A stretch of 25,088 nt of DNA from a virus: IMG/VR virus record IMGVR_UViG_3300031565_000336, positions 1 through 25,088 of that record, one strand, 5' to 3'. The notes under the pieces were generated by a model, which worked only from the letters and a program-made list of their open reading frames with translations, made no database searches and was not told the origin of the DNA. Shown here one piece after another: positions 1 to 7,564 of this stretch (positions are counted from its first letter, which is position 1; each line of letters opens with the position of its first letter). The position numbers were made by a program, and so were the translations under genes.

Positions 1-212
1 CATTGAAGAATTTACAGAACGCGGAAAAGAAGTGGTAATTGATTTCGAACATAAAACGCTTTCCGGCGAAGAAGCGCCCGCGGCAAGTTGGATTTCAGAA
101 ATTTTCAAAACAACTGACGGCATGTTTGCCAAGGTAGCGTCCTGGACTGATAAGGCAAAAGGCTACCTTAAAAACCGGGAATACCGGTATTTCTCCCCTG
201 TTTTCACGCTAT
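1..212 (+). repeat. Terminal direct repeat, left copy (circular overlap)
   Basis: The first 212 bases repeat the last 212 bases of the window (24877-25088) with one difference, A86 versus G24962. The reading frame of the protease gene runs unbroken across the join. This is the overlap of a circular or circularly permuted genome, not a genomic repeat. The single mismatch shows that the two ends were not collapsed from identical assembly k-mers. Confidence 0.95.
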
Positions 213-793
213 CACGGACGGGAAAAAGCTTTCGGTCGGTTCATTCCGTTGCACTGACAAATCACCCCGCTATGCACAATATTCCGGCGCTGGTCGCCGA
301 CGATACCGCTAGCGAACAAAAACACAAGGACACAAAAAACATGGAAAATACCATCTTATCAAAGTTGGCAGAATTGGCGGGAATCGTTGCATTCAGCGAT
401 ACCCCGGAAAACATCCAATCGCTTTTTGAGGCAATGGAAAAAATCATTGCTTCACAGGCGGAACTCGTAAAGGAATGTGATTCCTTGAACGAAAAAATCA
501 AAAGCATGGTACCAGTGGAGGAAAAGAAAGCGCTTGAAGAAAAGCTTGCCCTTACTGATGCCGAATCAACTGTGGATGCCTTTATCAGGGACGGCAAAAT
601 GTCACCTGCCCAACGTGAATCGGGCATTAAACTTGCCCTTACTGACAGTGGCAGTTTCAAGGCGTTTTATACTGCCTCAAAATCCATCATCCCCAAAACT
701 CCGGAAGTGAAAACTGACGAAGTGAAAACGGAAGCGTTCAGCGACTTAACAAAAGAAATTGCCGCGAATTGTGGCGTAACACTGGAAGGGTAA
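1..793 (+). CDS. Mu gpI-like capsid maturation protease/scaffold (C-terminal part, 5' end lies at 24725)
   Basis: This is the rest of the gene that begins at 24725. Window base 2 is in frame with that start, and joining the ends gives a 314-residue protein. The N-terminal half resembles the Mu gpI prohead protease family (PF10123): the stretch VIDFEHKTL and the RYFSPVF and NHPAMHNIPAL segments match the family layout. The C-terminal half (joined residues about 165-314) is charged and helical, as expected for a scaffold that is removed during head assembly. It sits directly after the portal and before the decoration and capsid genes, as in Mu-like phages. At base 86 the codon reads Ser, while the duplicate at 24962 reads Gly within an AAGW motif. 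Gly looks ancestral, so the Ser may be a variant or an assembly-end error. Confidence 0.88.
   Translation, partial: IEEFTERGKEVVIDFEHKTLSGEEAPAASWISEIFKTTDGMFAKVASWTDKAKGYLKNREYRYFSPVFTLSRTGKSFRSVHSVALTNHPAMHNIPALVADDTASEQKHKDTKNMENTILSKLAELAGIVAFSDTPENIQSLFEAMEKIIASQAELVKECDSLNEKIKSMVPVEEKKALEEKLALTDAESTVDAFIRDGKMSPAQRESGIKLALTDSGSFKAFYTASKSIIPKTPEVKTDEVKTEAFSDLTKEIAANCGVTLEG
341..793 (+). CDS. Putative internal-start scaffold protein (Mu gpZ-like)
   Basis: An in-frame ATG at 341 lies exactly at the junction between the protease domain and the helical C-terminal half. AAGGA at 326-330, ten bases upstream, could serve as its ribosome binding site. The product would be 150 residues, rich in Glu, Lys and Ala, with a probable coiled coil around its residues 20-75. 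In Mu the scaffold Z is made from an in-frame start inside gene I, so a nested scaffold product is expected here. What I see is the ATG, the SD-like site and the domain boundary; actual internal initiation is inferred. Confidence 0.55.
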   Translation: MENTILSKLAELAGIVAFSDTPENIQSLFEAMEKIIASQAELVKECDSLNEKIKSMVPVEEKKALEEKLALTDAESTVDAFIRDGKMSPAQRESGIKLALTDSGSFKAFYTASKSIIPKTPEVKTDEVKTEAFSDLTKEIAANCGVTLEG

Positions 794-797
794 TCAA

Positions 798-1157
798 ATG
801 ATCAGAGAAGGAAAAACTAGAAGCCTTATCGTGAAAGAGGGCGTCACCATTGAACGTGGCGACCTTGTCGGGCATATGCAGGATGGCCAGGCCATTCCCG
901 CTACCAATACCGCCGGGCTCGTTGTCCTGGGACATGCAAAGAACACCGTCACGGGCGATGGCGCAAAAACCATTGATATTGAATCAACTTGTGCTGTTTT
1001 CACCAATGGCGTTGATTCTCAGGAACTCACTCAGGCAGACCTGAATCATGTTTGCTATGTAGTTGATGCCAAAACAGTTGGCAAAACTGCTACTGAATCC
1101 ATCATCGCCGGTTCTGTTTTCGCTATCGACGCTGATGGGGTTTGGGTAATCGTTTAA
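798..1157 (+). CDS. Putative capsid decoration (cement) protein, DUF2190-like
   Basis: A 119-residue, beta-rich protein with no signal peptide or membrane segment. The N-terminal GDLVGHMQDGQAI segment, followed by a Gly/Val/Thr-rich body and the closing FAIDADGVWVIV strand, resembles small DUF2190-type capsid cement proteins. These bind the outside of the head lattice. The ATG is four bases after the protease stop, with GGAAGGG just upstream as SD. Its place between scaffold and major capsid is where decoration proteins usually lie. The family match is by pattern only, so another head-stabilising protein is possible. Confidence 0.65.
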   Translation: MIREGKTRSLIVKEGVTIERGDLVGHMQDGQAIPATNTAGLVVLGHAKNTVTGDGAKTIDIESTCAVFTNGVDSQELTQADLNHVCYVVDAKTVGKTATESIIAGSVFAIDADGVWVIV

Positions 1158-1185
1158 CACGCAACAATCAAAAGGAATTCATATT

Positions 1186-2064
1186 ATGGATATTACGGCA
1201 GAAAGCATGCAAGGACTATTCACCGTCTACAGTATGGCGCTGAGTACCGGAATGGGCAAGGTGAGCAAAGAGCACACGAAATTCTGTATGGAAATGAATC
1301 ACAAAGGTTCTAAACTTTCCCTACCCTGGATTGAAGCCGGTTCCGGAATGAAGGAATGGAGCGGTGAACGTAAGACATCAAACGTTGACGCAAAAAAGCT
1401 TGATCTTGCGGCACGTATGTTTCAGGATTCGGTGAGCGTTCCAAAAACCGTCATTTCGGACGATGAATATGGCGTTTACGCATCAATGTTTGAACAACTT
1501 GGTTTCAGTGCTGAAAGTCTTTGGGGACAACTCGCAGCGCAAGTGTTGGTTGACATGGGAACATCAAAATGGGTGGACGGCAAAACGTTTCTGTCCGATA
1601 CCCGCAAATACGGCAACAACGTATTGAACAACAAAGGTACGGCGCCCTTCAGTTATGATGCATATGCCGCCGCTCGTGTGGCGATGTTGTCCTTCAAAAA
1701 TTCGGCAGGTTCAGCCATGAACATTGTTCCGAATCTGTTGATTGTAGGTCCGGAAAACGAACTGGCCGCGGCAGACGCCACAATGGGCACACGCAGAGAA
1801 GCAAGCGGAGTTGCCATTGATAACCCGTTGGCGGGGAAAACCACCTATACAGTGGTTCCCGAACTTGGTTCGCAATGGTTCCTTGCGGCTTGCAATGGCG
1901 TATACAAACCCGTTGTTGTCTGGAAGCGCACAACACCAGTGTTCACGGCTGACGATGACGTCAGTAAGTTCCGGGAAACACCTGATTTCAAATATGGTGT
2001 GGAAGCACGTGGCGAAGCTGCCGCAACGCTGCCGCACCTGATCTACGGAAGCATCCCGGCGTAA
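1186..2064 (+). CDS. Major capsid protein, Mu gpT-like
   Basis: A 292-residue protein matching the Mu major head subunit family (Mu gpT, PF10124): an N-terminal helix followed by a segment around KEHTKFCMEMNHKGSKL, a central region with LFEQLGF-type helix and VLVDMGTSKWVDGKTF, and the C-terminal PNLLIVGP strand seen in this family. It has HK97-type fold by family knowledge. AAGGA lies seven to ten bases before the ATG. The gene follows protease/scaffold and decoration genes and is followed by a perfect 18-bp hairpin. That hairpin probably separates the abundant capsid transcript from the connector genes. Confidence 0.88.
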   Translation: MDITAESMQGLFTVYSMALSTGMGKVSKEHTKFCMEMNHKGSKLSLPWIEAGSGMKEWSGERKTSNVDAKKLDLAARMFQDSVSVPKTVISDDEYGVYASMFEQLGFSAESLWGQLAAQVLVDMGTSKWVDGKTFLSDTRKYGNNVLNNKGTAPFSYDAYAAARVAMLSFKNSAGSAMNIVPNLLIVGPENELAAADATMGTRREASGVAIDNPLAGKTTYTVVPELGSQWFLAACNGVYKPVVVWKRTTPVFTADDDVSKFRETPDFKYGVEARGEAAATLPHLIYGSIPA

Positions 2065-2070
2065 ACGTAA

Positions 2071-2111
2071 AAATTTTGGCGTATCGGGCCAATCCCGATA
2101 CGCCAAAATTT
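2071..2111 (+). terminator. Perfect 18-bp hairpin after the capsid gene (terminator or attenuator)
   Basis: Bases 2071-2088 are exactly complementary to 2094-2111 around a five-base loop. The stem begins seven bases after the capsid stop and ends just before the SD (AGGGG) of the next gene. The run after the stem is only TTT then AGGGG, so it is a poor classical terminator in the + direction. It may act as a partial terminator, or as a 3' stabiliser of the capsid mRNA that lets capsid exceed connector proteins. Confidence 0.75.
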
Positions 2112-2122
2112 AGGGGCAAAAC

Positions 2123-2518
2123 ATGTATATCACCATAGAACAGATTAAATCTGAAGTAAAAGAAAACCTATTGACGCAATTACCCAACAAAGGCTCTGAT
2201 TCTGAAATTGAGTCTTTAATAGGTAAGGCTGAATCACGCATAAATGCGCATCTCAGCTCACGGTATGCCGTTCCGGTTGCACCGAACACACTTTGTACAG
2301 CCTGGACGCTTTCAATCTTCAGATACGAATTGTCTGCCCACGCTGTAAAAATCTCCGAATGGATCAAAGACGACTACAAAAGCACGATTAGAGAACTTGA
2401 ACGCCTTGCTGATGGCAAGCTGCATTTACCCGGCATCACCCCGAGCTCTACCGCACCGCAGGAAAAGCGTACCAATGGCGGCATAACAATGGGATCATAT
2501 GAACCAATATGGGCTTAG
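2123..2518 (+). CDS. Head-tail connector protein, Mu gp36-like (DUF1320)
   Basis: A 131-residue protein of the DUF1320 type (Mu gp36). The pattern is an N-terminal YITIEQIKSEV helix, then ESLIGKAESRINAHLSSRYAVPV, then TAWTLSIFRYEL. Family members form a ring on the portal and join head to tail. The ATG has AGGGG upstream, directly after the capsid hairpin. The last 10 bases overlap the start of the next gene, so translation is probably coupled. The C-terminal 30 residues are Pro/Gly/Thr-rich and likely disordered. Confidence 0.78.
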   Translation: MYITIEQIKSEVKENLLTQLPNKGSDSEIESLIGKAESRINAHLSSRYAVPVAPNTLCTAWTLSIFRYELSAHAVKISEWIKDDYKSTIRELERLADGKLHLPGITPSSTAPQEKRTNGGITMGSYEPIWA

Positions 2519-2991
2519 GCGTGATCAATAACCCGTTTCCCGCAATGGCGCGATCAATCAAGCGCAAACAACGGGATGAATTGAAATCCCTTGCGGATAC
2601 TGCCTACAGGCTGGCGGCGGATAATGCCAAACGTAAAATAGGTGGCAACCTGGGAAACAAGATAGCTGCAACAATCCAAAAACAGATTTTCCCTGCCTAT
2701 GCAAGTATTGTTGTCACCCATAAGCTTGCACGCCACAAGGATAAAGGCGGCACCATACGAGCTAAAAACAAGTTGCTGGCCATACCGATATCGGAAGAGT
2801 CCCGGAAACGATCGCCATCATTTTTTCCAAATCTGTTTTCCTTCCGTAGCCGCAAGGGAAATTTGATACTTGCCGAAAAAGATGGGAAAGGGGTAAAACT
2901 ACTTTTTGTATTAAAGAAATCTGTTAAACAGAAGGGCCTAAAATGGTTCCCGACAATCAAAGACATACGGAGAGCACATGGAATCACCTGA
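2509..2991 (+). CDS. Putative tail completion/connector protein
   Basis: A 160-residue, strongly basic protein (many Lys and Arg) with a helical N-terminal third followed by a beta-rich part that includes RAKNKLLAIPIS and GVKLLFVLKKSV. The layout resembles phage gp10/gpG-like proteins of the minor tail or head-tail joining class. Position also supports this, between the DUF1320 connector and the tail terminator-like gene. The start is uncertain: ATG 2509 overlaps the previous gene by 10 bases, while ATG 2545 would give 148 residues. Function is inferred mainly from context. Confidence 0.6.
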   Translation: MGLGVINNPFPAMARSIKRKQRDELKSLADTAYRLAADNAKRKIGGNLGNKIAATIQKQIFPAYASIVVTHKLARHKDKGGTIRAKNKLLAIPISEESRKRSPSFFPNLFSFRSRKGNLILAEKDGKGVKLLFVLKKSVKQKGLKWFPTIKDIRRAHGIT

Positions 2992-3400
2992 TTCACGCAG
3001 TCACCTGCTAAAACCGATTGTGGACGTTATGACCGCAATAAAGACCTATCTGGGAGATTCTGAATTATTCCCTACCACATGTTACTATGGATCGGACACC
3101 GGCAGTATTGTTGAAACCCTTGGTTCCATGGCCGTACCGGGTGCCGTCCTTATGCATACCGAATCAGAATATGGAAACCGACCGTTGCGAAACAGTAAAT
3201 TTCTTGTGTTTCTTATCACGGAGTATGGTGGGATTGATGACCCGGCAAACCTACAGCCGATGATTGACGAAGTCGTGAAACTACTCGACAAACAAACTTT
3301 TGACATGATTACCTTAAATGTAATACAACACAGTCAATTTGACCTTGAAGCACCTGGTTATGCTGCCGCAATTGTCGAAATTGAAGCTGCCGACCACTAA
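2978..3400 (+). CDS. Putative tail terminator protein (Mu gp37/DUF1834-like)
   Basis: A 140-residue alpha/beta protein. HLLKPIVDVMTAIKTYLG at the N-terminus, a central beta strand pair containing FLVFLITEYGG, and a C-terminal AIVEIEAADH strand recall the DUF1834/gp37 and tail terminator folds. Such proteins cap the tail tube at its head end. GGAGA lies four bases before the ATG, and the gene overlaps the preceding one by 14 bases. It precedes two small tube-like genes, which fits a terminator role. The family match is moderate. Confidence 0.6.
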   Translation: MESPDSRSHLLKPIVDVMTAIKTYLGDSELFPTTCYYGSDTGSIVETLGSMAVPGAVLMHTESEYGNRPLRNSKFLVFLITEYGGIDDPANLQPMIDEVVKLLDKQTFDMITLNVIQHSQFDLEAPGYAAAIVEIEAADH

Positions 3401-3417
3401 ACAAAGGAAAAAAGAAA

Positions 3418-3768
3418 ATGATTCGAACAATCAACGTCCAGGATGGAACAGACCTTGGCACGTTCAATATCGTCCCTGGAACACCGTCACACGGTGAAGG
3501 TGACGAAATACGCGGTGGCGGTGTAATACCTTTTGCAAGGGTATCCAATGCGCGAAACGGTTCCTGTGAAGTGATCATCAATGACACAGATACAACGCTT
3601 ACCGCAATGGTTGCCTTGCGTAGCACCGCAGGCGAGGGAAAAGCGGTTGTCACCTTATCGGATGCAGACGGGGTTGTCTATACCTCGTACCATGCGTTGG
3701 TTGATGTATCCATTACAGGCAACGACGTACAAAAAGCAAAAATCACCTGGAAAGGAACTGTCGCGTAA
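3418..3768 (+). CDS. Small beta-rich tail protein, possible tail tube subunit
   Basis: A 116-residue, all-beta, Gly/Thr/Val-rich protein with AAGGAAAAAAG upstream. It has no clear family motif. Its C-terminal half (GSCEVIINDTDTTLTAM, then GKAVVTLSDADG, then KAKITWKGT) has the strand rhythm of a tube or immunoglobulin-like fold. It resembles the same part of the next gene product. The stop overlaps the next ATG by one base. Position between tail terminator and tail chaperones is where the major tail tube protein is normally found. Confidence 0.5.
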   Translation: MIRTINVQDGTDLGTFNIVPGTPSHGEGDEIRGGGVIPFARVSNARNGSCEVIINDTDTTLTAMVALRSTAGEGKAVVTLSDADGVVYTSYHALVDVSITGNDVQKAKITWKGTVA

Positions 3769-4106
3769 TGAGCAAACTACCATTCAACAGTATCACGATT
3801 GACGGGCAAACATTCGGGCCGGATAAATTCGTTGCCGGTTCGGGCAGTATTGAAGAAAAGGGATCGGATAAGGCCGTAATCCTTGCGGATGGCCATATCA
3901 TGAACATCCGCGAAGCTGTAAACTGGCAATGTACCTGTGAGCTCTACAATGATCAGACCGACCTTAATGGTGCGATCGGTACCGGAATTCCAGTGTCAGT
4001 CAGTTATGGTGCTACTGCGTTACGTTCAGGCACCGGCATTGTTACCGCATCCTACAATGAATCCAGCTACACGACAAGTGTAACTATTCAAGGGGATCCG
4101 GAATGA
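3768..4106 (+). CDS. Putative tail tube protein
   Basis: A 112-residue, beta-rich protein directly upstream of the tail chaperone genes, the usual place of the tail tube gene. It starts ITIDGQTFGPDKFVAGSGSI and ends with GTGIVTASY and SVTIQG strands. The one-base overlap with the previous stop and the four-base ATGA overlap with the next gene indicate tight translational coupling. It seems distantly related to the preceding protein. Which of the two forms the bulk of the tube cannot be settled from sequence alone. Confidence 0.55.
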   Translation: MSKLPFNSITIDGQTFGPDKFVAGSGSIEEKGSDKAVILADGHIMNIREAVNWQCTCELYNDQTDLNGAIGTGIPVSVSYGATALRSGTGIVTASYNESSYTTSVTIQGDPE

Positions 4107-4549
4107 ACGGCATACCATGCAATATTAAACTGATCGACGCCGACGGAAAAGAGTCCATCAAGTCAACTTTCTATTTTGCGACTTTTCGTAAGTGTAAGAA
4201 GTTGGCGGAACTGGCAAAAGAATATACCCAACTTGAAATGGAAATCCCCGGCATAGCAAAACGATTGGAGCTTGCCACTAAAGCTCTGGGCGCTGCTACC
4301 GAAGAAACCTTCGAGAAAGCGAACCTGCATTTCATCTCGGTCCAGGAGGTCTTGCACGCCAACGGTGAAAAACAGGGTGAACTCTTTTACGAGTTCGTAT
4401 GCACCGGATTGCAGGAGGCGGGATACTCTAAGGAAGATGTTGAAAAGTACCTGCCTCATATTGAGCCGGAACGATTCGGGGATTTGGTCGCAAAATCCCG
4501 CATTGGTGCCGGCCGGTTGGATTTTTTCTGGGAAGGGATCCAACCATAA
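4103..4549 (+). CDS. Tail assembly chaperone (short, unshifted form)
   Basis: A 148-residue helical protein of the kind encoded between tail tube and tape measure. It begins with a beta part (IPCNIKLIDADGKES) and continues with charged helices. It starts at the ATGA overlap with the tube gene. The frame passes through the slippery heptamer at 4522-4528 and stops seven codons later. This arrangement is typical of the lambda G/GT-like chaperone pairs conserved in phage tails, which coat the tape measure during assembly. Confidence 0.72.
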   Translation: MNGIPCNIKLIDADGKESIKSTFYFATFRKCKKLAELAKEYTQLEMEIPGIAKRLELATKALGAATEETFEKANLHFISVQEVLHANGEKQGELFYEFVCTGLQEAGYSKEDVEKYLPHIEPERFGDLVAKSRIGAGRLDFFWEGIQP

Positions 4550-4737
4550 TCGATCTTGAGGTTTGGGCCAAACAACAACGTTGGCTGAAATCTCTTGCCA
4601 TCGACTTCGGTATGGATCCCGACAACGCATTACCAGAAGATATCCTTCTTATGCACCGGGAAGAAAACGGTTCGCTGGTAACGTCTACAGAATACCTTGA
4701 CGCAGATAAAAAACAGAACGCTTTACGGAGGCAATAA
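4103..4737 (+). CDS. Tail assembly chaperone, -1 frameshift fusion product
   Basis: Slipping by -1 at TTTTTTC (4522-4528) joins 142 codons of the upstream frame to an open frame running to the TAA at 4735, giving about 211 residues. The downstream part (DPTIIDLEVWAKQQRW and onward) has no ATG-led start with an SD near the junction. It ends one base before the tape measure ATG. The feature spans both frames. The open second frame, the heptamer in exact register and the location before the tape measure support programmed frameshifting. Efficiency cannot be read from the sequence. Confidence 0.75.
4522..4528 (+). promoter_or_regulatory. Slippery heptamer T TTT TTC for -1 ribosomal frameshift
   Basis: In the upstream frame the codons read GAT TTT TTC TGG, so the site has the canonical X XXY YYZ register. 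The zero-frame stop is at 4547. Downstream, CCAACC (4540-4545) could pair imperfectly with GGTTTGG near 4560-4566 as a weak stimulatory stem. Confidence 0.78.
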
Positions 4738-6534
4738 ATGCTGAATACATACACATTGGCCTTGAAGATCATAGCAGATAACAAAGGCGCATTGCAGGCT
4801 ATTGAGCAGATTAACCGGAAAGCAGGGAAGGCGGGTCCGATAGGTAGTATGTTCAGCGGAGTGTCGACCGTGGCGAACGGATTACTTGAAACTGCTACCA
4901 AAACACTTGGGGTAGTTGGTTCCATCGGTGGTGCGTTGATGGGCGCGTTCAGTAGCGCACTTTCCATCGTTGGAAAGATTGGCGTTGCGTTGTTAAAACT
5001 GCCTATGGCAGGGTTGAAATTTGGTCTGGCAGGGGTAGCGGGGGTTGCTGCTGCCGGATACGTTGCGCATAAATCACTGGGACCGGCCGCGCAGATGGAA
5101 CGGGATAAGATAAAACTTGGCGCATTGGGTAAAGGGCATTTATTCGATTTTCTGTCTACGGCATCGGCCGGAAAACCGTTCCAATCTGATGAGGTGATTC
5201 AGGCGGGTGTTTTACTCGAAGCGTTTTCGCTCAGTAGCGTAACCGTACTTGGCACCGTAATGGACGCGGCAGCGGCCATGAATAAGCCACTTGAGCAGAT
5301 TGTAACCATGCTTGGATATGCAAAGAGCGGTCAATCCGGGGAAGCCGTTCAGTCTGCCGGTAAAATCGGGATATCTCGCGACATGTTGAAAGCAATGGGA
5401 ATCAAGTTCAACAACGCCGGGGCAGTGACGAACAAAGACGACTTGGCACAGGCACTTGTTAAGGCCATGAGCGGGCGGTTTGGGGGTGTGGCAAACAAAA
5501 TCGGTACTGAATCATATTCCGGCGCAGTGTCCGACCTTGGCGATTCAATGTTCAGAGCGTTTTCGAATGCTTTTGAAAACCTGTTGCCATATGCTACGCA
5601 GGTAGTTCGCGGAATAAGTGAAATGGTCACTACAGCAGGTGAATTTATATCCGGGCTCAATTGGGATGGATTCGGCCAGTCGTTTCTGAAGTATTTCACG
5701 GCTGCAAAAACAGTCATGAACGGCATGTTTACCGGGAGCGGCCGGGAAGCAATAAAGAGCGCTTTCAAAGATGCCTGGGACATACTGGTAGAAGATGGTC
5801 CGTTATTGTGGGACACCTTCAAAATCACCGCACTTTCCGTTTTTAATACGGGATCCGGATTGGTTGGGAGTGCAATACTTACCGCATTTGGCTATGGGGT
5901 AGAATTGATGATCGCTGCCGGACCTTCACTAATGACCGCGTGGGAAACTGTAAGCCATTCAGTCTACAAAAACCTCCTTGGGGCCGCTAAATACTTGACG
6001 TCGGGGATTCTTACGGCAGTTACCTATCTGATTAAAGGTTTGAACGCAATTCCAGGTATTAATGTGGAAGGTAGTGGCCGTATGCAGCAAAGCCTGAAAG
6101 AAGAAAATGTATTTGATTACTGGAAGAAAGAATCTGATAAGATGACCAAAAAAGAAATGTCCGGAGGCGACACCGTAGGAACTACGCTTTTAAAAAACAA
6201 GTTCCAGGCGTTGGAAACTAAAGCAATGGAATTCAAAAAGAATGGTGTTGATTCTTCTTTCCTGGTACAGGCGGGGAAAACCTATGACAGACAGGTAGAA
6301 TCCGGTAAAAAGAACTTGGCAAATATTGAGAAAGCATCACCCTCAAAAGATGACAATTTAGACGGGATGTTGTTTGATGCTACGAAGTTGGATGCAAAGC
6401 TGGAAGCGCAGGCAGCAGAAACCAAAAAGCAGACTCAACTTTTTACGGAACAGAGAAACTTAACTATCCAGCAGAATAACCTCATTACAAAATTGACTAA
6501 GGCGCTGGTCGAACAAGGTACCTACTCGGAGTAA
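4738..6534 (+). CDS. Tape measure protein
   Basis: A 598-residue protein, the longest in the tail block, right after the chaperone frame. Features are Ala/Gly-rich hydrophobic segments near residues 55-120 (including LPMAGLKFGLAGVAGVAAAG), further hydrophobic stretches around 375-430, and a charged coiled-coil C-terminus ending in an amphipathic Gln-rich helix. This is the usual tape measure layout. At about 1.5 angstrom per residue it would set a short tail of about 90 nm. GGAGG stands immediately before the ATG, which overlaps no stop. Confidence 0.85.
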   Translation: MLNTYTLALKIIADNKGALQAIEQINRKAGKAGPIGSMFSGVSTVANGLLETATKTLGVVGSIGGALMGAFSSALSIVGKIGVALLKLPMAGLKFGLAGVAGVAAAGYVAHKSLGPAAQMERDKIKLGALGKGHLFDFLSTASAGKPFQSDEVIQAGVLLEAFSLSSVTVLGTVMDAAAAMNKPLEQIVTMLGYAKSGQSGEAVQSAGKIGISRDMLKAMGIKFNNAGAVTNKDDLAQALVKAMSGRFGGVANKIGTESYSGAVSDLGDSMFRAFSNAFENLLPYATQVVRGISEMVTTAGEFISGLNWDGFGQSFLKYFTAAKTVMNGMFTGSGREAIKSAFKDAWDILVEDGPLLWDTFKITALSVFNTGSGLVGSAILTAFGYGVELMIAAGPSLMTAWETVSHSVYKNLLGAAKYLTSGILTAVTYLIKGLNAIPGINVEGSGRMQQSLKEENVFDYWKKESDKMTKKEMSGGDTVGTTLLKNKFQALETKAMEFKKNGVDSSFLVQAGKTYDRQVESGKKNLANIEKASPSKDDNLDGMLFDATKLDAKLEAQAAETKKQTQLFTEQRNLTIQQNNLITKLTKALVEQGTYSE

Positions 6535-6541
6535 CACACGC

Positions 6542-7564
6542 ATGGAAATGAAAGAAACTATCGACGGACAAGGGTCCATAACCGACCAGGGGACACAATA
6601 CACAGGCACTTTTTATGTACTTGAGGAAAACATGCCGGCAGTTATGGCGGAACTTTCCGAAAAAGAAAATGATCCTTCATGGTTGCCCGAGGCATTTAAA
6701 GGTAATAATCTCAAGGTAAAGGATTATCATCCAACACGATTAAGCTCTGATAGTTGGACCATTCAGGTCGTTGCAAACAATTACGTCGATGATTGGTCAA
6801 CAACCGGTGACGGAGATTTGAGGGATCAAGTTGACTTGGAATACTCCCAGAAATCTTTGAAATTCCCTCCGCAATGGTTCGGACTTCGAAAGGCTTCATG
6901 TGCCGAAGATAAGTACAAAGCGAAACAGTCTTTAGATGTCAAGAACGACCTTTCCAACCCTACGTCCGACTATTGGCCAGGGAAGTATAACGCATATACG
7001 CATTATATCGTATATGACAGTGGGGTAGATTCAATCAATTCCGGAACTAAAGCCGATATGTCAATAGCTGCAAAACAGGGCGATTACTTTTTCATTAACG
7101 CCACACCTGCAATTTATTGGAAATGGGTTGCATCCAACGGTGATGCAGAAGGAAACCCTCACGGTGATGGTTGGAAATGGGAATGGTATTCAGAGGGTGG
7201 AACGAAAGGTGAAGTCGACTATGAATCCAGCCCGTTTGACACGGCAGGCGATACCCCGAAACCTAGTATGGATTTGGTCGATAGAACCGAATCAATCCTA
7301 CAATGTACCATCGTGTTTTATGTTGATGTCGATAACTATCGGATCCAATTGTTTACGGGCATCAGTCCGCAGAATAACGCTTTTCCGAATTACATAAAAA
7401 TATTCGATAAATCACAATCAAAATGGCGTGCGGTTGATCAACGTATTTCAAAAGCCATCAACAACAACGGCAACCAGCTATGGAAAGTTACCCGTACCAT
7501 GGAATATGCTCCGTTTGATCTTCTATGGAGTCGTGAGAATAATGGAGGTGACTGGAAATGGTAA
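6542..7564 (+). CDS. Putative distal tail / baseplate protein, family not recognised
   Basis: A 340-residue, beta-rich, Trp/Tyr/Asp-rich protein without signal peptide or membrane segment. It begins with an ITDQGTQYTGTFYV strand pair and has an LSSDSWTIQVVANNYVDDW segment, then a Trp-rich central part (WKWVASN, GWKWEWYSEG). Its place right behind the tape measure is that of a distal tail or hub protein. I recognise no family. The ATG at 6542 has GGAG about ten bases upstream; ATG 6548 is an alternative. It overlaps the next gene by seven bases. Confidence 0.65.
   Translation: MEMKETIDGQGSITDQGTQYTGTFYVLEENMPAVMAELSEKENDPSWLPEAFKGNNLKVKDYHPTRLSSDSWTIQVVANNYVDDWSTTGDGDLRDQVDLEYSQKSLKFPPQWFGLRKASCAEDKYKAKQSLDVKNDLSNPTSDYWPGKYNAYTHYIVYDSGVDSINSGTKADMSIAAKQGDYFFINATPAIYWKWVASNGDAEGNPHGDGWKWEWYSEGGTKGEVDYESSPFDTAGDTPKPSMDLVDRTESILQCTIVFYVDVDNYRIQLFTGISPQNNAFPNYIKIFDKSQSKWRAVDQRISKAINNNGNQLWKVTRTMEYAPFDLLWSRENNGGDWKW

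Noticed and set aside
1-212. True terminal repeats of a linear phage genome
   Set aside because: The repeat lies in the middle of a protease reading frame that continues across the join, so circular overlap is simpler.
4272-4559. 95-codon frame overlapping the chaperone gene
   Set aside because: It is in a different frame from the -1 product, and its basic Arg/Ser-rich sequence is typical of a shadow frame.
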